Shown one piece after another: positions 10,850 to 22,565 of a DNA stretch of 64,000 nucleotides. Each line of letters opens with the position of its first letter. Position 1 is the first letter of the stretch. Origin of the DNA: Anastatus disparis (taxonomy: Eukaryota > Arthropoda > Insecta > Hymenoptera > Eupelmidae). The DNA is taken from assembly GCA_017163975.1 (NCBI GenBank), contig JAFFSR010000301.1, positions 5,091,001 through 5,155,000 on the forward strand, given 5' to 3'. A program made the translations under genes and the position numbers. A model generated the notes under the pieces. That model worked only from the letters and a program-made list of their open reading frames with translations. It did not search any database and was not told the origin of the DNA.

Positions 10850-12073
10850 ATGAATCGGTATGATAACTTCAAGAAAGATTTTCATCCCCAGTCGATTACT
10901 CAAGCTCTATTTTATAATACATCTAATGATTATTTAAAAATCAGGGATTTAGAATTATTTGATAAGTCACAGACATCAAGGATTTATAATTCTGATGACT
11001 CGGTTTGGATTGATGTCTGTCATTACATTATAAAAAGAGAAAAATTACATCACAAGACATTAAAAAAATATGTCAAAAAATCATACGATGTCTGCAGAAG
11101 ACAATTTAAGTCTATTAAAAATCACTATTTGGAGTTATTAAATGACGATGAGAATCGCATAAATACTCAAGACACTCATAAAAGTACCCTTGATTTGAAA
11201 ATAAATTTCTGAAGTGGCAGACGCAAGAGAATTTAAAACTGAAGAATATGTCAAAATTGTAGAATCAAAACAACTTAGTCCTTATAATATAGAATCATTT
11301 TCCGATATAATTAATTTACAAAACGATGAAATTATTATAAAAGAAGACTTGAATAAAAATATGAATGAGTCGCAATCGAATGTTATCGATTTGTTTAATA
11401 AATCACTGGAATACCCAGATAATTACCCTCATATAACTAAACTGATTGGTGGTATTCTGATTACGAAAAAATCTTTTGAAACCTTGAAACCAAATAAAAT
11501 GTTGGACGATATTATAATTAATTCATTTTTTTAGTTATGACTACTATATCAAAACAAAAAGGTACAAATGTTTTGGCGTTTGAAACGTTTACAGTTTCTA
11601 TTGTATTAAATAAAGGTTTTGTTAGCGAGGGCTACAAGAAATGGATTTTAATATCTAAACTATGGAAGTACGATGTATGGATTTTACCCGTACATCAAGA
11701 AACATTAAAATACTGGTCACTGTTTATTGTTTTTTTTTAATAAAAAACCATAATTTATCTAGATTCACTACACATCTCTTCATCCAAAATTTGGATTGAT
11801 CGCTTACTTTCATTTATGGACATTTTCAATACCGAAGAAATAATATGGAGTGAATGGTCTCTTTACATACCCCGTGATATACCTGTACAAGATTCTATAA
11901 GAGGATTAAAAAATAATTGCGGCACACATATTTGCTCTTGGATGTATATATTATGTACTGGCAAATCCGAATCATTTGATGAAAAAGATATGAACTATCC
12001 CCGGAAAGGAATTTCTAATATTTTAGTTGAATCCAATATTGTCAAGAATTGTTCAAAAAAAATCATCATTTGA
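10850..12073 (+). pseudogene. Second transposon gene: basic N-terminal region plus degenerate Ulp1-like domain
   Basis: It is transcribed divergently from the transposase, and the two start codons are about 26 bp apart. The first segment (10850-11212, MNRYDNFKKDFHPQS) has a helical, basic stretch (WIDVCHYIIKREKLHHKTLK) that could bind DNA; a SANT/Myb-like role is only a guess. After a frameshift near 11210 come 11214-11534 and then 11537-12073. This last part has Ulp1-type features: NVLAFETFTVSIVLNKGF, KYDVWILPVHQ, a YWSL where the family has His-Trp, YLDSLH with the expected Asp, and NNCGTHICSW with the Cys. The His-to-Tyr change and a frameshift in a T run near 11735 would inactivate it. 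Ulp1-like proteases in DNA transposons are known; the role in transposition is unclear. Confidence 0.7.
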
Positions 12074-12188
12074 TAAGTTACATCTTAAAAATTTCGAAAA
12101 CAACTTACCCCGTAAAGAAAATAATAAAATTGTAATCTTTAACAATACACCACCCGTTTCATTTCCATCAACATTAAAATATTTAACA

Positions 12189-12477
12189 CACTGAAAAACT
12201 CTAATGCGGCTGAGTGTTTTCAAAGGTAGACACTCACGCCACTCTGAACAGTGGACGCTAATCGTACTTTCAGATTCAACTCATTGCGTGCCAGATTACA
12301 CTGAGTGTCATTTCCGAAAATCTGATCGCTCGAAAGAGCGATCAGCGTACTCTCAGATGACACTCAGTGTAATCTGGAAAGCAACCGATGTGATTTTAAA
12401 AAATTTAATATTTAGGTTCTGAAAGCGACATCTATTCAACTCAAGAGTACACTCAGCCGCATTAGGGTTTTTCAGTG
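12189..12477. mobile_element. 289-bp nested-palindrome MITE with CACTG ends
   Basis: Terminal inverted repeats of 28 bp begin 'cactgaaaaac' and differ at one position. Inside lies a second perfect palindrome (12291-12377) with arms 'ccagattacactgagtgtca' and a central 'tgatcgctcgaaagagcgatca' type hairpin. A 2-bp 'ca' flanks both sides. The CACTG ends suggest a CACTA/Chapaev-like origin. It sits just 3' of the Ulp1-like gene, inside the larger transposon. Confidence 0.85.
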
Positions 12478-12479
12478 CA

Positions 12480-14317
12480 TGTGCTACTTTATCTAAAAAA
12501 TTATAATACAATAAATTATTAAACAGTGCGAGACAAAGAGTATATAGAATAAAAATTCTAAAATCAAATTAAATAAAATAAGAAAAAAAACAATTTTTTT
12601 TATAGATAAAGAAAGTAAAATAAAAATGATTAAAGATACAAAAAAATTATAAAAGAATCGAAAAATGAGAAAAAAGAACATTGACAAAACTGCCATAAAA
12701 AAAAATGAAAAAAAAAAAATGAACCCAAGCTTTGCCACGTCCTCGTTCGTAGTTTTGGGTAAGGCTAAGAGCGAAGCGCAATTGCAGGAATGATTTTGTA
12801 AAAGTAAAGAAAATATTTATTTATTGTTACTCAATTTTGTTTAAAAGAAGAATGCAAATATCAATCATTTGCTGACATAATCTTCTTTCATAACACCTAA
12901 AAAGATTTTGCAAAAAGACGTGTAATACTACATTACTCCAGTACAATTCAGTGACAGATGTCACAACCTTTCACTATTCATCACTAAAGCTTCTGATTTA
13001 AGGGATGCTCTGATTCAGAAATAAACTAATTAAAAAGATATACATTTCCCGTTCCTGCTATAATTTTCTTTAAAAAAACGTGATGATACCTTTTTTTATC
13101 TATCTTTATGAATTAAATAAAAAGTGTTAATTTTATTTTTTGCATACATAAAAAGCTTTTAGCCACTGAAAAAAAAGGTCTGCTTCAGATCATCTTTGAA
13201 CTATTTGCTAATATGGCCTCCTTGAATCACATGTAAAAATACATAGAAGAGAAACGTGCAATACTTCATTATTTCAGTGCTATTAGATGAGGGATCTAGC
13301 AATCCCTAACATTGTATGCTCCAAACGTTATAGTTTGAGGGGTGCTCTGGTTCGGAAAGAAATCAATTATAAAGATATTCATTTCCTGTATGCATTTTTG
13401 GTCTTGTTTTTTTAAAAAAAACGTGCAAAGACCTTTTTGCATCGGAATTCATGATTTCAATGAAAATTCTTGTTTTTATTTTTCGTGTATGTATGAAATT
13501 TTCAGTTATTTAGATAAGCTGCTCTAGTTCAAATCATCTTTAAACTATGTGCTTCCATGGTCTACTTTGATTACATGCAAGAATTCATTGAAGAAAAACG
13601 TGCAATACTTCATTACTCTAGTGCTATTAGATGGGGAATGTAGCAACCCTTAACATTGTATGCTCCAAACGTTATGGTTTGAGGGGTGCTCTGGTTCGGA
13701 AACAAATTAATTATAAAGATATTCATTTCCTGTATACATTCTTGGTCTTGTTTTTTTTTAAAAAACGTGCAAACGTCTTTTTTCATCGAAATTGGTTATC
13801 CCAATAAAAAATACTATTTTTATTTTTTTTGTTTATACGAAGTTTGAAGTTATTCAAAAAAGCCGCTCCGGTTTAGATTATTTTTATACTAGTTGCTACT
13901 ATGGTCTTCTTTAATTTAATGTGTGATTGCACTAAAAAATAACGTGCAAACCGTTCAATATGATCCTAAGGTGACGAAAGGGTAGTTCACCCTCTAAACG
14001 TTTACTTCAGAAATGTGATAATCTGTAGGGTTGCTCTGGAATAAAACTGATTTTATTGGGTACTATTTTTTCCAAACTCACTCTCAAGCTTTGTTCGACC
14101 TATGACAAAACGTGCAAAGCTTACTTTTTAGTTGATTTTTCTACAAAAACTACCTAAAATATACAAAAATTTGAATCAACTTTCTTTTTACTTTCCCTAG
14201 AGTTAGCACCCTTTTTTCTTTAATCGGCTAGTTTTTTGATGTTCTAAACAATGATTAAGCTCTCGTACGTTCCTTCTTTGGGGGAAATTTTCTTATACTC
14301 ATGGGAATACTCCTTTG
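12480..14317. repeat. Right inverted arm of the 7.85-kb transposon
   Basis: The complement of 6463-8660. It holds two clear 345-bp subrepeats ('tgaggggtgctctggttcgg' near 13337 and 13679) and a degenerate copy near 12890-13100. Its outer 270 bp (about 14045-14317) match 6463-6735 closely. The A-rich inner end (12490-12720) yields a spurious Phe-rich minus-strand frame. Confidence 0.8.
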
Positions 14318-15040
14318 GGAAAGGGTCACCGGATTTGTGTATTATAATAATAAGGCAATTCATATATATGATAGTTTAAATCTTAAATATCTACGAGATA
14401 AGCATAAGATTTACATAATCAGATTATTTCCAAACAAATCAGAATTTAGCATAGTATTCGAAACAGTACAATCACAAACAGATAATTATGATTGTGGTGT
14501 TTTTGCAATTGTTTTTGCTATTGCAATACTTTATAATTTAGGTCCATGTTGTTCAAGATATGATGTTTCTTAAATGCGATTACGTTTATGAGGAATTTTG
14601 AAAACGAAACAAATAAGAATGTTTCCAGTTTTACAAAATTATAATGATGCAAATATTAATTACGATAATCCACGGGACATGATAAGGAGAAGTTCTTGTC
14701 ACGAGCAACGTCTAAATCAAATACTATTAAATTTAGATTTTTTTGAGCTTAATCTATTAGAAAAAAACTCACAAATGCATTTATTGGCAGAACAAAAAAA
14801 GATCATGGAAATGTATCGTAAACAAAAGAATTAGAATCATGAAACAATTTTGATGGAAATGGACAATGAGATTTCAGATACAAATTTTTAAAAACCAGAT
14901 AATGATATAATGGGACTCGATGATATCCACTTAAATTATAACGATAATAGAATCAGCACAGTTTAGATTGAATTAAATGAAGAAAAAAAAGAATCAAAAG
15001 AAATAGATAAAAAAGAAGTTTTATTTGTAACAGGACTTAA
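14318..15040 (+). pseudogene. 3' part of Helitron-borne Ulp1 protease and acidic linker
   Basis: After the transposon the protease resumes: VTGFVYYNNKAIHIYDSLN carries the catalytic Asp, and SQTDNYDCGVFAIVFA carries the oxyanion Gln and catalytic Cys. The residues around the catalytic His are garbled at the junction. The frame continues past TAA (14571) and TGA (14589) into RMFPVLQNYNDANINY and an LEE-like stretch, matching 25680-25880 of the second copy (MFPLVKNNYTNINY). It then runs through acidic residues (MEMDNEISD, ELNEEKKESKE) with stops but in the same frame up to about 15040. I therefore read protease, linker and the 49-residue repeats that follow as one former ORF. Confidence 0.75.
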
Positions 15041-15720
15041 GAGGCTTTACATATGAAAGAAGCTTTTATAAAAATTAAAGAAAAACAGCCAGAAAAATAT
15101 AAAGAAAAATTAGAAAATACTAAGATAACAAAATTAAAATTCAAGGAAAAAATGAGTATTGATAAATTGAAACAAATACGTGCAAATGAGGCTTTACGTA
15201 AGAAAGAAGCTAATATAAAAATCAAAAAAAAATTCTAAATAAATATGAAGAGAAATAAGAAAATACTGAGATAACAAAATTGAAATGCAAGGAAAAAATA
15301 AGCACTGATAAATTGCAACAAAGACGTGCGAATGAGGCTTTACGTAAGAAAGAAGCTTATATAAAAATTAAAGAAAAAAAAACCAAAATAATATGAAGAA
15401 AAATTAAAAAATATTAAGATTACAAAATTGAATTCCAAAAAAAAAAATGAGTATCGATTAATTGGTACAAATACGTGCGAATGAAGCTTTACGTAAAAAA
15501 GAAAATTATATAAAAATTAGAGAAAAACAACCCAATAAATATAAAAAAAAAATTAAAAAATACCAAAATAACAAAAATTAAATCAAAAATGAAAAAGGGT
15601 ACTGACAAAATGGAACAAATACGTACAAATGAAGCTACACGTAAGAAAAAAGCTTACATAAAAATGAAAGAAGAACAACCAAATAAATATAAAAAGAATT
15701 GAAAATATTAAGATATAAAA
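15030..15720 (+). repeat. 147-bp (49-codon) tandem repeats coding Lys/Glu-rich units
   Basis: The marker 'aatgaggctttacgtaagaa' or a close variant recurs at about 15184, 15332, 15478 and 15627, with a partial copy near 15035: a spacing of 146-149 bp. Each unit encodes residues like RANEALRKKEAYIKIKEKQ then PEKYKEKLENTKITKLKFKE. Strongly helical, basic repeats ahead of the Rep domain are a known feature of Helitron proteins, where they may form a coiled coil. Frameshifts and poly-A slippage now break the reading frame. Confidence 0.85.
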
Positions 15721-15840
15721 AATAAAATCATTTGAAAATAAAGATACTAATGAATTGAGAAATGGCATGAAAAAGAAAAATTACGCATAAAAGAGAGTTA
15801 TAGAAGAGTTATTAGTGAACAATATAATGAATATGAGAGA

Positions 15841-17168
15841 ATGGTACGAATTAGAAATAAAAAATTGGAAAATGCCGATATTATTAAGAAAATACAAGTA
15901 AAAAATGATTGTTACCAATTAAAAGAATCACTCACAAGGTGTAAACAAATAGAAATTGATGACAATAAGCATGTTAATAATGATACTACAATAAATAAAC
16001 CAATAGATGAAAAAAAGCGAAAACATAAATATGATTCTTATCAATTAAAGACATTATTTATTAAGTGTAAACGATTAAAAATTGAAGACAATAATTATAA
16101 TGAAAATTACAATAATAATAATTATAATAACAATCATAGTGTTGTATTTAACAAAGTTATTGATAAAACAATAAAGGGCAAAGTAGAACAAAAATTTAAG
16201 AAATTAAATGAAAAAATATTAACTAAAAAAATTAATTCGAAACTGATTGGTTGTATAGCAAATATATATTTCGATGAAAATCTCATATCTGAAATATCGG
16301 TTCCATGAGAAATACATGTGTTTATTGTGATACGAAACATTTAGCTTTCGAATATACTAAAAGTAACGATTTCTCTAATTGTTGTCATAAAGATGAAGTA
16401 GAATTGCTAGAAAATCCTTTTTACCCAGAATAATTAAAGTTTTTAGCAACTGAATTAATGGAAAAAATTATTGATTTTCGACAAAATGTTAGGTTGTACA
16501 ATGATGCTTCAGCATTCGCAAATTTTGGTGCCAATTTTAATTCATTGCCGGGTAAAGGACCATAAGTTATTAGAATATGTGGACAAATTCACCATCATGT
16601 ATATGCGTTACATCCTAATAAAGATGAAGCACGTAAATATGGACAATTGTATATTTTACATAATGAAATGGCAACGATTGAACGGAATAAGTTTAATATA
16701 AATTTAAAATTATTAAAACATTCAGATATTTCGATAAGAGACATTAACCCTTATGCTAAAGCCTATAAAATGATGCATGAAGCATAAGAAAAAGAACTAC
16801 AACGATGTGCAAAAATCTATTGTCCTCCAAGAACTGCTACTATGTCTATTGTCCGCAATAATAATTTGGATAGAAATAGATATAATCTACCTACCTGTAA
16901 TGAAGTTGCAATAGTATATGTTAAAGAAGACGATCTTCCTTCTATTATACGTGATATTGTCATTTACTCTAAGTATGATAAAGCAATTAGTATACCGACA
17001 ATAAGCAAACATACAGATCCTATGACATATCCGCTTATTCATCCTAATGGTGATTCTGTATGGATGCCAAATATGAAAAGTAAATTTGGAAAATCTAATA
17101 TTTCAAATTTGAAATTTTATAATTATAGATTTAGTGTTGGAAATGAATCTAATCCATCCCCTAATTAG
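15841..17168 (+). pseudogene. Helitron N-terminal region (zinc finger and pre-Rep domain)
   Basis: 15841-16308 continues the Lys-rich part (NDCYQLKESLTRCKQI). After a frameshift, CVYCDTKHLAFEYTKSNDF with a following NCCHKDEVELL gives the Cys-rich finger typical of Helitrons. Next come RLYNDASAFANFGANFNSLP (family: YNNALAF.S...), GQIHHHVYALHPNKDEARKY, NPYAKAYKMMHEA and RDIVIYSKYDKAIS with DPMTYPLIHPNGDSVW, all in the order seen in Helitron helicase-like proteins. At least three stops and several frameshifts interrupt it. The element is long dead here. Confidence 0.85.
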
Positions 17169-17211
17169 GGAAAATTATCTTAACAGTTCATTTTTAATGC
17201 GTTTGTAAAAG

Positions 17212-18721
17212 TTGAAACCTCCAGATTTTATTTCATACGAAAAAACCAAAACGTATTTAGAAGTGGTTGTTACAAAGCTGTTATGGATTATTCACAAAAA
17301 AGAATTAGATTTTTTTAAAATTGGAAAAATGGTAATATTATCATCAAACTTCACAGGAAGTCCACTATTTTTAAAACAAAATCAGATTAACTCAATGACA
17401 CTTGTAAATTATCATGGTAAACCTGACCTTTTTGTAACCATGACCTGTGATTCACATTGGAAAGAAATAACTGAAAACTTAGAAACTTATGAAAATGCAA
17501 TAGATAGACCAAATATTATAACAAAAGTATTTTATCAAGAAGTAGAAGAATTAAAAAATTTAGTAATAAAAAAGGGAATATTAGGAAAATGTATTGCATA
17601 TAGTTATGCAATTGAATTTCAAAAACGAGGATTACCGCATATGTATATGTTGTTATTCTTAAATTTTTTTTTCTTTAAGATTAATATATGAAGGATATTG
17701 TGCTCTATATGATTAACCTTTATCGTATGGTAAAGTCGAGGGAGTCCAGCCCGGTACCCGTTTAACACATTACATCAGGCTAGACTGTCAGACCCACCAT
17801 ACCGAAAACTTTAAATACCGATGGGTGGTCAGCCATTTTTGTGACCAACAATCAACCGATACTCAATGAGGTCGGATTTCTTAAGAGTCGCGATATAAAT
17901 GGCACATACACTAATTTTCTTTTGAAAAAAAAGTTAGAGGTACCTGGCCAGGATTCGAACCCATGCCCTCTGCGTTGAAGGCAAGAGCTCTATCCATTAC
18001 GCCACTGCGCTCTCTGTTATTCTTAGATAAAAATGATAAATTTGACATTCCTGAAAAAGTTAATAAATTAATAAGTGCAGAAATCCCAATCAGAAATATT
18101 TATCCAAAATCATATAGTATTGTTAAACAATTTATGATACACGGTCTCTGTGGTATGCAAAATATAAATTGTCCGCGTATGGATAAAAATACGAAACAAT
18201 GTACTGAAAATGTTGAAAAAAAATTTAATAATAAAACAATTTTTAAATCCAATGGATATCCACTATACAAACGTAAAAATGGTGGTGTCAAAATAATTCT
18301 CAAAAATAAATTTACAGAAAGAATTGCAGATGATGGATTTGTTGTTCCTTATCATCCTTACTTATTATTGAATTTCAATGCACACATAAACGTAGAAGTT
18401 TGTTCCACTGTACAATGCATTAAATATTTATTCAAATACTGTTATAAAGGTCATGATTGTGCATACATTAAAATACATCAAGTAAATGTGAATTTTCAGT
18501 CAGAAAATAAAAACACTTTCCAAAATGACAATCGTAAAAATGTTGAGTATGAATATGACGAAATCCAACAATACATTAATACACGATATTTATGTATACC
18601 TCAAGCAATGCATAGATTATTAGAATATCCTTTACATGTTATTTCACATACTATAAAGCGTTTAAGTGTTTATGAAGAAAATAACAAAACATATTTTTTA
18701 AAGAAGGAAAAGGAGAAATAA
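17212..18721 (+). pseudogene. Helitron Rep (HUH endonuclease) domain, split by a SINE
   Basis: Rep features: MVILSSNFTGSPLFLKQNQI, YHGKPDLFVTMTCDSHW, then EFQKRGLPHMYMLLF. The metal-binding HUH motif is His-Met-Tyr (17638-17646) instead of His-x-His, explained by one CAT-to-TAT change. The SINE interrupts after MLLFL, and the frame resumes exactly at DKNDKFDIPEKVNKLISAEI, continuing through FMIHGLCGMQNINCP, GYPLYKRKNGG, VVPYHPYLLLNFNAHINVE and KYCYKGHD, which are typical Rep/post-Rep motifs. The domain nicks single-stranded DNA for rolling-circle-like transposition. The start at 17963 in some frames lies inside the SINE and is not real. Confidence 0.9.
17662..18014 (-). mobile_element. tRNA-derived SINE inserted in the Rep domain
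   Basis: It is flanked by perfect 11-bp duplications 'tgttattctta' (17651-17661 and 18015-18025). Read on the minus strand, the head has a tRNA-like A box ('tggcgtaatggatagag') and B box ('gggttcgaatcc'), a body, and an A-rich 3' tail at the left end (the T run near 17664-17673). The body is 353 bp. Removing it with one duplication restores the Rep reading frame, so it landed in coding sequence. The anticodon stem does not pair well, so this is a SINE rather than a tRNA gene. Confidence 0.9.
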
Positions 18722-19415
18722 TCATGCAAAAAAATGTGGGAACAACATTAACAGCATATTTTGAATTGAATAGTGAAGATTTTGAAGCACGAAATTACTT
18801 GTATTCAGAAATACCAAATTTTTATAAGTTTGATGAAAAATTGAAAAAGTGGAATAAAAGAAAAAAAAAGAAAACCAATACTTAGTAGAATGTACTTAAT
18901 AAATGCAAAAGATAGAGAACGTTATTTTATTAGATCATAACTATTACATGTTAAAGGAGCCACATCTTGTGAAGCTTTGCGTACTGTTGATGATGTGATG
19001 AACAATTCATTTTATGAGGCAGCTAAGGCAAAACAATTAATTAATAAAGATGAAGAATGGGATGGATGTTTGGAAGAAGCATCTTCAACAGAATTCCCTT
19101 ATGCTCTTTGTGAATTATTTGCTTTCATTTGCATTTTTCATAATCCTATAAATGCACGAGATTTATATGAAAAATATAAAGATAAGTTATACCATCCTAA
19201 ATAAGAAAAAAATATAGGTCAAATTCTTGCATTGAATGTTATTAAAAATAATTTACAAGTCAATGGATTTACTTTAAACGATTTTAATTTACCTAGCATA
19301 AGCACATATATAGGAGAAGATAATAATCAAACAATTTGAAATCACAATAATAATATTCTTAATGAATTAGAAATGAAAATTAATTCTACAAATGATAAGC
19401 AAAGGCAAATATTCA
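18722..19415 (+). pseudogene. Helitron linker region, truncated before the helicase P-loop
   Basis: Continuing from the Rep part: TTLTAYFELNSEDFEARNYL, SRMYLINAKDRERYFIRS, LLHVKGATSCEALRTVDDV, DEEWDGCLEEASSTEFPYAL, ELFAFICIFHNPINARDLYE and, near the end, NDKQRQIF. These match the stretch between Rep and helicase in Helitrons. The expected GPGGTGKT P-loop should follow, but a (CA)n-rich satellite begins at about 19416. At least three stops and frameshifts break the ORF (TAG near 18884, TAA near 18940, TAA near 19202). Confidence 0.85.
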
Positions 19416-20537
19416 CACGCACACACACACACACACATACACACACACACACACACAAACTGTTACGCAATTGACCAACATAAACTTCTTCACTGCAATG
19501 AACATATACTTACGGACACCGATAAATGCACCAACACACAAGAAACATACACATACAGACGATAATGAAAAACGACTAACTTTTTAGCTGATATCAACAT
19601 TTTTACTAAAACAAAATCGTACAGGCACACAACATATAAACACTCTTATCAACACATACACTTATAGACACAGACGAACCAACCAATACGCACACTAAAA
19701 TATACACTGCGGCACGAATACAATATGACACTTTTTAACTGACGTTAATATTTCACTAATACACATACACACCATACATACGCACACATGTATACTCACA
19801 GGCATACACATACATACCATACACACACACCACAAACTTACACACACATAATATATAAAAATATACACAGACTTACATAATACATAAAAATATATACACA
19901 CATGTACACACGTGCACGAACGCACGTACACTTACACGTATGAAGGCACGCGCACACACACACACACCCGCACACACGCACGCACGCACGCAAACACACA
20001 TACACACACACACACACACACGCATACACACACTCACACTCAAATGTACATGCATGGATATAAAGACACATATATAAAAATACACACATATATACATAAA
20101 TATACATACACCGACAATTACACTGAAAATCTCACTAAAGCACAGAGAAATATACTGATATACATACACACATATACACAAAAGACTCATGATAGAATTT
20201 AAACACCTATCGTAATTCACATACTTATGAACACACACACACACATACTGATATATACGCTATCACCAAAACCAAAATGAAGACACATGCATACTAACTT
20301 ATAAACAGGCATTTAACAAACATACACTTTTACTCTGCTACGAACACATATCAACTGACATAGACAAACCCACTTACACTCACAAGAACATACATCTAGA
20401 GCTACAAATACCATACAAGACACTTTTCAACCAAGATGAACATTTTATCGATACACACTTCTACACCATACATTTACAAACACATACACATACATATACA
20501 CACACAAAAACTTACATCTACACACACGCCGGCGCTT

Positions 20538-20573
<36 letters not shown>

Positions 20574-21225
20574 ACACAGACAAACACACCAATTTATACG
20601 CAATTCACCAATATAAACTTCTTTACTGTAGAAATATACTTACGAGCACCGACAAACTACAACACATAAAAACATACACATTCGTAACAATAATACAAAA
20701 TACAACTCACTTTTTAACTGACACGAAAATTTTCTCGAGTACACTATCATACAGGCGCACTACATATAGCGCCCTTATTAACATATATACCTATAGACAA
20801 TGACGAACCAACTAATGCGCACACAGAAACATACACAGTGGCACGAATACAAAACGACACACTTTTTAACTGACGTGAACACTTTTACTGATAAACACAC
20901 ACACGATATATACGCACACATATACACGCACATACATACACACACGTACCATACATACACACAACACTCACTCATACACACTCACACAATACATAGACGA
21001 ACAAATACATACATACTAACATAATATATACATACACAAATGCACACAAATACATACATACTAACATAATACATATATACACAAATACACAGATGTACAC
21101 GTTGCACACACACACATACACACACACACACACACCTATACATAAATGATTGTATGCGCGCACATCACAAATACACAAATATACAAGTTTATACCAATAG
21201 ACAAAAACATCGTAACATATACGTA
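19416..21225. repeat. CA-rich satellite with about 1.1-kb higher-order unit
   Basis: Pure (CA)n runs (for example 19420-19460 and 20530-20580) alternate with complex sequence. A long block (about 19487-19760) recurs at about 20617-20890, sharing 'atacttacg.gcaccgaca', 'gacgaaccaac' and 'ggcacgaatacaa', so the period is about 1.13 kb. A shorter motif like 'ctttttaactgac' recurs near 19582, 19732, 20710 and 20865. Every open frame here (His/Thr-rich on +, Cys/Val-rich on -) is a by-product. Confidence 0.85.
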
Positions 21226-21777
21226 CACTGGATGGACACTGATTCGCGACCACCTTATTGAATATCCGCAAGGTTATCCGTTGAGTTTTTAAAGTATAGG
21301 TTAGCTTGCACGATCATGTTTTAAAAATGAGTTTCCATCTAGATAAATATAATTCATGCTAACTATAAGACAAGGGATCATAAATAAAGAAATAGCGATA
21401 TAATTTAAATGAGCATTAATTCAAATATAAAAAATGATGAAGGATACAATCAAATTGTTGAAGATTGCAAAATGATTGATTTATTGATAATAAATAATTA
21501 TTTATTTTATTTATTATCAATTAATCAATTATTTTACAATCTTCAACAATTTAATTGTATCATTCATCATTTTTTAGATTCGAATTAATGCTCATTTAAA
21601 TTTTATCGCCATTTCTCTATTCATGTTCCCTTGTCTTATGGTTAACATGAATTATATTAATCTAGATGGAAACTCATTTTTAAAACATGATCGCGCAACA
21701 CTCTTAAACTCAATGGATAATGTTCGGATATTCAAAAAGGCGCGAAAATGGGGTCGCGAATCAGTGTCCGTCCAGTG
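21226..21777. mobile_element. 552-bp foldback, Tc1/mariner-like ends
   Basis: A near-perfect palindrome whose ends begin 'cactggatggacactgattc' and whose arms continue inward for about 270 bp to a centre near 21500. It is flanked by TA on both sides (21224-21225, 21778-21779). TA duplication and CACTG ends suit a non-autonomous Tc1/mariner-type element. It lies at the right edge of the CA satellite. Confidence 0.85.
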
Positions 21778-22511
21778 TACACCAATTCGTATCAATACGC
21801 ATATTAACTGACAAAACAGTACATACATAACACACCTACATACATCATGATCGTTCTCTAACACCAACACTCACACACATACACACACGCACACACCAAT
21901 GACCCATTCACACTCTAATTATAATTTAATTTTGTTTAATATTATAATGTTAAAACGTAATATTAATAAATTGAATTATGTGAAAACGGTTATTAATCAC
22001 AATGGATGATGTATTTTTAGAATGTCTAAATCAAAATAAATAAAACAATTCTTATTTATGATATGAAATAATAATTGAATTATATCTTGACAATCACTTT
22101 ACAAAAATACATATTTGATCATATATATTTATGTAGGTATTTGTATATAACAGAAAGTAATTACTTTAAAATTGTTTAAAAAATTATTTAAACGTTTACA
22201 TTGTAATATATTATTGATATTTAATCTAAAAAATAATTATGATCATTTTTAATAATTTAAATCAATAAATTTTAATATTAACGCTATTTTATATTGACCA
22301 ATAAAAGTTATATCTTTGAATGTTCTAATAGATTAATTTATCAATTGTTAAAAAATGAAATTGCCTGATTGATGAGCCATCCGAAAAAACTTTATACGAC
22401 GTATACATTACACTTAAATAAAATAACATGTAATATAAAATAATAAATATTTTTAATTGATACCTATTTCATATATTTAGCTTTTTTTAAATAATACACA
22501 CACAGAATAAA

Positions 22512-22565
<54 letters not shown>

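Larger units (their letters stand above)
6463..14317. mobile_element. 7.85-kb DNA transposon with very long inverted arms, DDE transposase and Ulp1-like gene
   Basis: The ends mirror each other: 'aaaggaggattcccataag' at 6463 and the complement 'aaaggagtattcccatgag' ending at 14317. The arms run inward to about 8660 and 12480 with diverged but continuous matching, including a 75-bp stretch at about 8425-8505 against 12722-12795 ('gaacgaggacgt'). Between the arms lie a minus-strand DDE transposase and a divergent plus-strand gene ending in a Ulp1-like domain. The flanks join two halves of a protease gene. A duplicated 'ggaaagg' at 6461 and about 14318 may be the target-site duplication, but the end overlaps it, so the limits are good to a few bases. 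The DDE_Tnp_4-type transposase places it near PIF/Harbinger or ISL2EU elements. Confidence 0.8.

Noticed and set aside
17940..18014. tRNA gene on the minus strand
   Set aside because: Good A and B boxes but a poorly pairing anticodon stem, a long 3' body, an A-rich tail and target duplications: a SINE.
19695..21271. Cys/Val-rich and His/Thr-rich open frames on both strands
   Set aside because: They are CA-repeat translations with no domain features.
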